DNA of 64,000 nucleotides from Prochlorococcus sp. AG-402-P18. Lineage in GTDB: Bacteria > Cyanobacteriota > Cyanobacteriia > PCC-6307 > Cyanobiaceae. Where the stretch lies: positions 33,803-97,802 of the forward strand of contig QCJC01000009.1 of the NCBI GenBank assembly GCA_003216275.1. The letters run 5' to 3'. Positions 58,830 to 64,000 of the stretch are shown here, piece by piece. The position numbers and the translations under genes were made by a program. Position 1 is the first letter of the stretch. The number at the start of each line of letters is the position of its first letter. Under the pieces are notes generated by a model. It ran no database searches and was not told the origin of the DNA. It saw nothing but the letters and a program-made list of their open reading frames with translations.

Positions 58830-61580
58830 ATGGCTGCCAGCCACAATCCATTACAAGGCAGTCTATTTGAAGGAACTGATAAGAGCGAAATTAACTGTGC
58901 TGAGCAAAATGAGGCTTTAGAAAGATCAAAGAAAAATCTTTCAAATCAGGAACTCAAAAAGGACGCATCACTTAGACCCCGCTCAAAAAAAAGATCACAA
59001 ATTCAAACTAAAGATGTTGGCCAATCCATTTCTGCAATTGAAAATCCACAATGGTCGCATCACAGCTTGCCTAATATTAATGATCTAACTCCTGCTTTAA
59101 GACATTATGTAGAACTAAAAAATGACAACCCAGAAAGAGTTCTACTTTATAGACTTGGTGATTTTTTTGAATGTTTTTTTGAAGATGCAATCAACCTTTC
59201 CAAACTTTTAGAAATCACACTTACCAGTAAAGAGGGTGGTAAAAAAATTGGTCGGGTACCTATGGCAGGCATTCCTCATCATGCTGCTGATAGATATTGC
59301 TCACAATTAATCTCAAAAGGTTTATCAATAGCAATTTGCGACCAACTGGAAACTGCTCCTTCAAAAGGAAATAAATTAATAAAAAGAGGAATAACAAGAT
59401 TAATAACACCAGGAACAATTCTAGAAGAAGGAATGCTTAGAGCCAAGCAAAATAACTGGTTGGCTTCTATTATTATAGATTCATTTTCTCGTGATAAAAT
59501 AATTAAATGGTCGTTAGCAAAAGTGGATGTAAGTACAGGAGAATTAATAGTCCAAGAGGGTAAAGAGATGAATAATCTAAGACAAGAGCTAATAAAATTA
59601 GAAGCAGCTGAAGTAATTTCAGAAAAAAATACAATTAATAATTTTAAGTTGTATACAAGTTCAATCAATTTAACTGAATTCAATCAGACTTCATTTACAG
59701 AATTAGAATCTAAAGTTACTATATTAAATCACTATTCCTTAAATAATATTGATGGATTAGGATTGCATTCAAATTCTTTATCAATTAGATCAATAGGAGG
59801 GTTAATTGCATATTTAAATAAAACTCATCCTAATCTTAATAATCAAAATAAAAATTCAACAAAAACCCATATATCATTGGATTATCCTACTATTAAATAT
59901 GATAAATCTGGTCTAATTATAGATAATCAAACGAGAAGAAACCTAGAAATTATTTCAACTCAAAGAGGTGGGCAATTCCAAGGATCTTTATTATGGGCTA
60001 TCGACAAAACTTTAACTGCAATGGGAGGAAGATGTATCAGACGATGGGTAGAAGAACCACTTACAGATATTTCTGAGATAGAACATAGACAAGAAATTAT
60101 TTCCTTCCTTGTCCAATCCTCATCTTCTCGAAGAAATCTAAGAAAAATACTTAGAACCATGGGTGACTTAGAACGTCTTGCCGGAAGAGCAGGAGCTGAA
60201 CAAGCTGGAGCAAGAGACTTAGTTGCCATAGCAGATGGAATTAATCGACTGCCACTTCTAGCTCAGAATCTGAAAGAGGAGATATTTGCAAGTTCTAATT
60301 ACTTCAAATCCATTATAAATTTAGATCAAGACTTATCTGAAATAGCATCAAAAGTAAATAATCAAATCATCGATAATCCTCCATTGATTCTTACAGAAGG
60401 TGGTCTATTTTATGATGGCATCAATCCCTTACTTGATGGACTTAGAAATCAACTTGATGACCATAACTTATGGCTAAAAGCTGAAGAATTAAAAGAAAGA
60501 AAAGAAAGTAAAATAAATAATTTAAAGCTACAATATCATCGGTCATTTGGATACTTTTTAGCAGTCAGTAAAGCAAAGTCAGAAAATGTACCAAGCCATT
60601 GGATCAGGAGACAAACCTTAACAAACGAGGAACGTTTTGTTACTCCAAGTTTAAAAGAAAGAGAAGGAAAAATATTCCAAATTAAATCTAGAATATCTCA
60701 ACTTGAATATGAATTATTTTGTGAACTTCGTATACTTATTGGAAAGAAATCACAAAGCATTAGACAAGCCGCAAAAGCGATTTCTTATTTAGATGTATTA
60801 GCGGGTTTAGCAGACTTAGCAGCTACCAATAATTATGTAAAGCCTAAAATAGTTGATAATAAAGATCCTAATGAAGCAAGAAAGTTGTCAATAGTAGATG
60901 GTCGCCATCCAGTTGTTGAGCAGATTCTTGTTGATAAAAATTTCATCCCTAATGATATTCATCTTGGAGAAAAGACTGATTTAATCATTCTTTCTGGACC
61001 CAATGCAAGCGGTAAGAGTTGTTATTTAAGGCAAGTAGGTTTATTACAAATTTTGGCTCAGATAGGCAGCTGGATCCCTGCTAAATCAGGAACTGTTGGA
61101 ATCGCAGATCAACTTTTCACACGTGTAGGAGCAGTCGATGATTTAGCTGCAGGTCAATCAACTTTTATGGTAGAAATGATCGAAACAGCCTTCATTCTTA
61201 ATAAAGCGACAGAAAAATCTTTAGTTTTATTAGATGAAATTGGACGGGGAACATCTACTTTTGATGGATTATCAATTGCATGGTCAGTTAGCGAATTTTT
61301 GGCAAAAAAAATTAAAAGTCGTTCAATTTTTGCCACTCATTATCATGAATTAAATCAAATATCGGAATACATTGAAAATGTAGAAAATTTTCAAGTACTT
61401 GTTGAGCATGACAATAATACACTTACCTTTCTTCATAAAGTGGCTAAAGGTGGCTCACTTAAAAGTTATGGTTTAGAAGCTGCGAGACTTGCTGGGGTTC
61501 CAAAAGAAGTAATTCACAATGCAAGGACAATATTAAATGGACTTGAAAAAAAGAGCTCAAATAAAATCAAATTAGTTTAA
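58830..61580 (+). CDS. mutS: DNA mismatch repair protein MutS
   Basis: MutS recognises mismatches and starts repair with MutL. Of 916 residues, a polar, Lys/Gln-rich N-terminal extension of about 85 residues precedes domain I. Domain I has the mismatch-contacting motif in YRLGDFFECFFEDA (F-x-E type) and GRVPMAGIPHHAADRY. Walker A GPNASGKS lies near residue 723, and DEIGRGTSTFDGLSIAW is the Walker B region. ATHYHELNQI follows. The extension makes it longer than typical MutS1 (about 850 residues). Upstream is the divergent psbZ. Confidence 0.95.
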   Translation: MAASHNPLQGSLFEGTDKSEINCAEQNEALERSKKNLSNQELKKDASLRPRSKKRSQIQTKDVGQSISAIENPQWSHHSLPNINDLTPALRHYVELKNDNPERVLLYRLGDFFECFFEDAINLSKLLEITLTSKEGGKKIGRVPMAGIPHHAADRYCSQLISKGLSIAICDQLETAPSKGNKLIKRGITRLITPGTILEEGMLRAKQNNWLASIIIDSFSRDKIIKWSLAKVDVSTGELIVQEGKEMNNLRQELIKLEAAEVISEKNTINNFKLYTSSINLTEFNQTSFTELESKVTILNHYSLNNIDGLGLHSNSLSIRSIGGLIAYLNKTHPNLNNQNKNSTKTHISLDYPTIKYDKSGLIIDNQTRRNLEIISTQRGGQFQGSLLWAIDKTLTAMGGRCIRRWVEEPLTDISEIEHRQEIISFLVQSSSSRRNLRKILRTMGDLERLAGRAGAEQAGARDLVAIADGINRLPLLAQNLKEEIFASSNYFKSIINLDQDLSEIASKVNNQIIDNPPLILTEGGLFYDGINPLLDGLRNQLDDHNLWLKAEELKERKESKINNLKLQYHRSFGYFLAVSKAKSENVPSHWIRRQTLTNEERFVTPSLKEREGKIFQIKSRISQLEYELFCELRILIGKKSQSIRQAAKAISYLDVLAGLADLAATNNYVKPKIVDNKDPNEARKLSIVDGRHPVVEQILVDKNFIPNDIHLGEKTDLIILSGPNASGKSCYLRQVGLLQILAQIGSWIPAKSGTVGIADQLFTRVGAVDDLAAGQSTFMVEMIETAFILNKATEKSLVLLDEIGRGTSTFDGLSIAWSVSEFLAKKIKSRSIFATHYHELNQISEYIENVENFQVLVEHDNNTLTFLHKVAKGGSLKSYGLEAARLAGVPKEVIHNARTILNGLEKKSSNKIKLV

Positions 61581-61589
61581 TTTCTATAG

Positions 61590-62219
61590 TTACTCAGAAG
61601 CTCTTAATAAAGCATTTATTGTTGCTGAAGCTATAGATGCTCCACCTTTAGATCCCTCTAAAACTATATATGAACAATCACTATTTAATAACCGATTTTT
61701 ACTCTCGGAAACCCCTATAAAACCAACTGGCATTCCAATAATTAAACTTGGTTTTTCATAACCTCCTTCAATCAAATCCAATAAAGTCATCAATGCTGTA
61801 GGTGCACTTCCTACAACAACAATTGGCGCTGCCACAAACTTATCTTTTCTTGCTAAATCTAACCATGTTGTTTTCATACCAATTGCGCTTCTTGTTGTCG
61901 AGGCCAAATCAACAGAGTCGGGTACCATTTCCAAGATACATGTGACATTTGAATTCAAAGTTTTTTTAGCTACTGAAGAAACAGCAACCTTGGCCATATT
62001 TGTATCTGTCAAAATACCTGCGCCATTTTTTAATGCCTTCATTGCCTCTTCGCAAGCATTTGGACTAAACCTCAAGAATGATTGCATAGATAGATCACCA
62101 CTTGAGTGAATAATGCGTTCTAAAATTGCTTGCTGAACCAGACTCAACCCTGTTAAGCCAATTTGAGATCTTATGTATTCAATACTCTCAAGAAAAATTG
62201 AATGTTCTGGTGATTTCAC
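61590..62219 (-). CDS. cobH: Precorrin-8X methylmutase
   Basis: CobH/CbiC shifts the methyl group from C11 to C12 to form hydrogenobyrinate or cobyrinate in corrin (vitamin B12) synthesis. The 209-residue protein has the catalytic His in LERIIHSSGD, KNGAGILTDTNMA and PIVVVGSAPTALMTLLDLI. IIGMPVGFIGVSESK and EGSKGGASIASA complete the family pattern. It is convergent with mutS (9 bp) and divergent from holA. Confidence 0.95.
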   Translation of the reverse strand: MKSPEHSIFLESIEYIRSQIGLTGLSLVQQAILERIIHSSGDLSMQSFLRFSPNACEEAMKALKNGAGILTDTNMAKVAVSSVAKKTLNSNVTCILEMVPDSVDLASTTRSAIGMKTTWLDLARKDKFVAAPIVVVGSAPTALMTLLDLIEGGYEKPSLIIGMPVGFIGVSESKNRLLNSDCSYIVLEGSKGGASIASATINALLRASE

Positions 62220-62276
62220 TGTTTGATTTATTGGGCTAATTTAACATCACATCCTTTTATCAAAAATCTCTAAGGA

Positions 62277-63305
62277 ATGCCTATTCATTTAATATGGGGA
62301 GACGACTATGAAGGAAGCAATAGGGAAATTGAAAAAATAATTCAAACTTTCATTGATCCAACCTGGAAAAGTTTCAACCTTAGTCAAATAGATGGAAATG
62401 ATCCGAAGCAAGCGTCCAGAGCACTAGAAGAAATTCAAAGCGCACCTTTAGGTAATGGAAGTAGAGTTGTGCTTATAAGAAGAAGTCCATTCTGTAATGC
62501 TTGTTCTGTTGAACTCGCCAACAGCCTTGAACAAGCAATAAGAATAATGCCTGAAAATACACATTTAATTTTAAATAATTCAAATAAGCCTGACAAAAGA
62601 CTTAAAACCACTAAATTCATTCAACAATATATACAATCAAATAATTTATCGAATGAAAAGAGTTTTCTTCTTCCACTACCGTGGGATATCAAAGGGCAAA
62701 ATAAGTTAGTTGAAAACATTTGTAATAGCTTAAATTTAAAAATTAATCCTCAAGCGATAGATCTAATAGTTGAAAGTATAGGTAATGATAGCTCTTTGAT
62801 AAGAACAGAACTTCAAAAACTGGCGTTATTATCAGCAGCAACTATTGAAAGATTAAATAAAAATCAACCACAAGAAATAACAACAGAACTAATTAGCCAA
62901 CTAATTGAGAATCATTCTACTAATGCTCTTGAAATTGCTAATCTTATACTGCAAGGGGAACGAGCTATTGCCCTTAGTAAAATTCAAATCCTTCTTGAGA
63001 ATGGCGAACCAGCTTTAAAATTAATCTCAACTTTAACGGGTCAGTCCAGAGGATGGATATGGGTAAAACTTTTGGATTCACAAGGGAATAGAGATGTGAG
63101 TGAAATTGCCAAACTTGCTGGTATTGCAAATCCGAAACGTATTTATGTAATCCGCAAACAAATTCAAGGAAAGTCATTAGAAATCTTAATTGAGTTGATG
63201 AAAAAATTGCTCAACATAGAAGCCTCGATCAAGTCAGGAACCAAGCCTATTGATTCTTTTAAAGATAATCTGCTAACAGAAAGTAAAATGTTGACGAACA
63301 ACTGA
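62277..63305 (+). CDS. holA: DNA polymerase III subunit delta
   Basis: Delta is the clamp-loader subunit that opens the beta sliding clamp. The 342-residue protein begins MPIHLIWGDDYEGSNREIEK. It continues with GNGSRVVLIRRSPF, a region resembling a degenerate AAA+ core without Walker A, and the C-terminal clamp-loader domain with NALEIANLILQGERAIALSK. Overall length and segment order match cyanobacterial HolA. The call is from general similarity, since the family is poorly conserved. lysC follows 28 bp downstream on the same strand. Confidence 0.88.
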   Translation: MPIHLIWGDDYEGSNREIEKIIQTFIDPTWKSFNLSQIDGNDPKQASRALEEIQSAPLGNGSRVVLIRRSPFCNACSVELANSLEQAIRIMPENTHLILNNSNKPDKRLKTTKFIQQYIQSNNLSNEKSFLLPLPWDIKGQNKLVENICNSLNLKINPQAIDLIVESIGNDSSLIRTELQKLALLSAATIERLNKNQPQEITTELISQLIENHSTNALEIANLILQGERAIALSKIQILLENGEPALKLISTLTGQSRGWIWVKLLDSQGNRDVSEIAKLAGIANPKRIYVIRKQIQGKSLEILIELMKKLLNIEASIKSGTKPIDSFKDNLLTESKMLTNN

Positions 63306-63333
63306 AATAATCAAGAAGTTAAACAGAAATTCA

Positions 63334-64000
63334 ATGACTTTGCTGGTTCAAAAATATGGCGGCACTTCTCTAGGAAGCATTGAGCGTATCAAAGCTGTTG
63401 CTCAAAGAATTAAAACTAGCAAAGAAGTAGGACATGATCTTTTAATTGTTGTCTCAGCCATGGGAAATACAACTGATGAATTAACACAATTAGCCTCGGG
63501 AATAACTATTCATCCACCACAACGTGAGTTAGATATGCTTCTCTCAACAGGCGAGCAAGTTTCTATCTCTTTATTAACTATGGCTCTAAATGAGCTAGGA
63601 ATACCAGCTATCTCATTAACAGGAACTCAGGCAGGAATAATTACTGAATCAGCCCATGGAAGAGCAAGAATATTAGACATAAGAACTGAGAGAATAAAAC
63701 AATTATTGAATGAAGGGAATGTCATTGTTGTTGCAGGATTTCAAGGTACAAGTCTTGGGATTGGTGGGATTTCTGAAATAACAACTCTAGGGAGAGGCGG
63801 ATCAGACACCTCTGCAGTTGCTTTAGCTGCTGCTATGAAAGCAGAAAAATGTGAAATCTATACTGATGTTCCTGGTGTATTAACAACAGATCCTCGAATT
63901 GTAAAAAATGCACAATTAATGACAAGTATTAGTTGCGATGAAATGTTAGAGCTGGCAAGCCTGGGTGCAGCTGTTTTGCACCCTCGTGCAGTAGAAATTG
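63334..64000 (+). CDS. lysC: Aspartate kinase, N-terminal part (cut by window end)
   Basis: The frame is open from the ATG at 63334 to the window edge, giving 222 residues. MTLLVQKYGGTSLGSIERIK holds the KYGGTS nucleotide-binding motif. VVSAMGNTTDELTQLA, LLSTGEQVSISLLTMAL, VVAGFQGT and TLGRGGSDTSAVALAAAMKA complete the catalytic domain. The enzyme phosphorylates aspartate in Lys/Thr/Met synthesis, normally feedback-inhibited through C-terminal ACT domains that lie beyond the window. It directly follows holA. Confidence 0.95.
   Translation, partial: MTLLVQKYGGTSLGSIERIKAVAQRIKTSKEVGHDLLIVVSAMGNTTDELTQLASGITIHPPQRELDMLLSTGEQVSISLLTMALNELGIPAISLTGTQAGIITESAHGRARILDIRTERIKQLLNEGNVIVVAGFQGTSLGIGGISEITTLGRGGSDTSAVALAAAMKAEKCEIYTDVPGVLTTDPRIVKNAQLMTSISCDEMLELASLGAAVLHPRAVEI

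Overview
The window looks like a piece of a low-light-type Prochlorococcus chromosome. The base composition is AT-rich. Genes are packed with 1-20 bp gaps or short overlaps. Gene content is that of a marine picocyanobacterium: a PsbZ-like photosystem II protein, an RpaB-type regulator, cobH, and a pair of crcB genes. The assignment rests on my recognition of families and gene neighbourhoods; no database search was possible.

Layout. Positions 1-26850 are housekeeping genes: the end of transketolase, thiC under a TPP riboswitch, a ruvB-TPR-M20-DUF3188 operon, smpB, lysS, rpaB, mreBCD, ssb, a DedA protein, ahcY, tsaE, a PfkB sugar kinase, mutY with a complete Nudix box, a group-2 sigma factor, mgtE, glutathione peroxidase, gyrB-SH3-crcB-crcB, miaA, infC, a GntR regulator and cysE. 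Housekeeping resumes at 57166 with a GNAT protein, tRNA-Gly(GCC), ribH, psbZ, mutS, cobH, holA and the start of lysC. secA sits between the two accessory blocks at 29032-31863.

The accessory part (26866-29014 and about 31864-57124) builds and exports cell-surface material. It holds a KpsMT/Wzm-Wzt-like ABC exporter, two GDP-mannose 4,6-dehydratase family enzymes, a complete dTDP-rhamnose set (rfbACDB), glycosyltransferases of 410, 548 and 1219 residues (the last with three glycosyltransferase modules), and a methyltransferase. It also holds a type I secretion operon (DUF6447-like small protein, PpiC-type isomerase, ABC exporter, HlyD-type adaptor), an M10-like zinc metalloprotease, and a 1384-residue RTX-type surface protein.

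The most unusual signal is a shared DUF4214 module. The RTX protein starts with about 190 residues that line up almost collinearly with the N terminus of the polysaccharide-exporter ATPase, including an STDPW motif after the two DUF4214 repeats. The metalloprotease carries the same two-repeat module at its C terminus. One module therefore marks a secreted structural protein, a probable protease and a cytosolic ATPase in one locus. This suggests, as inference, that protein secretion and glycan export are coupled into one surface-coat system, with partial analogy to the glycosylated, Ca-binding SwmA surface protein of marine Synechococcus.
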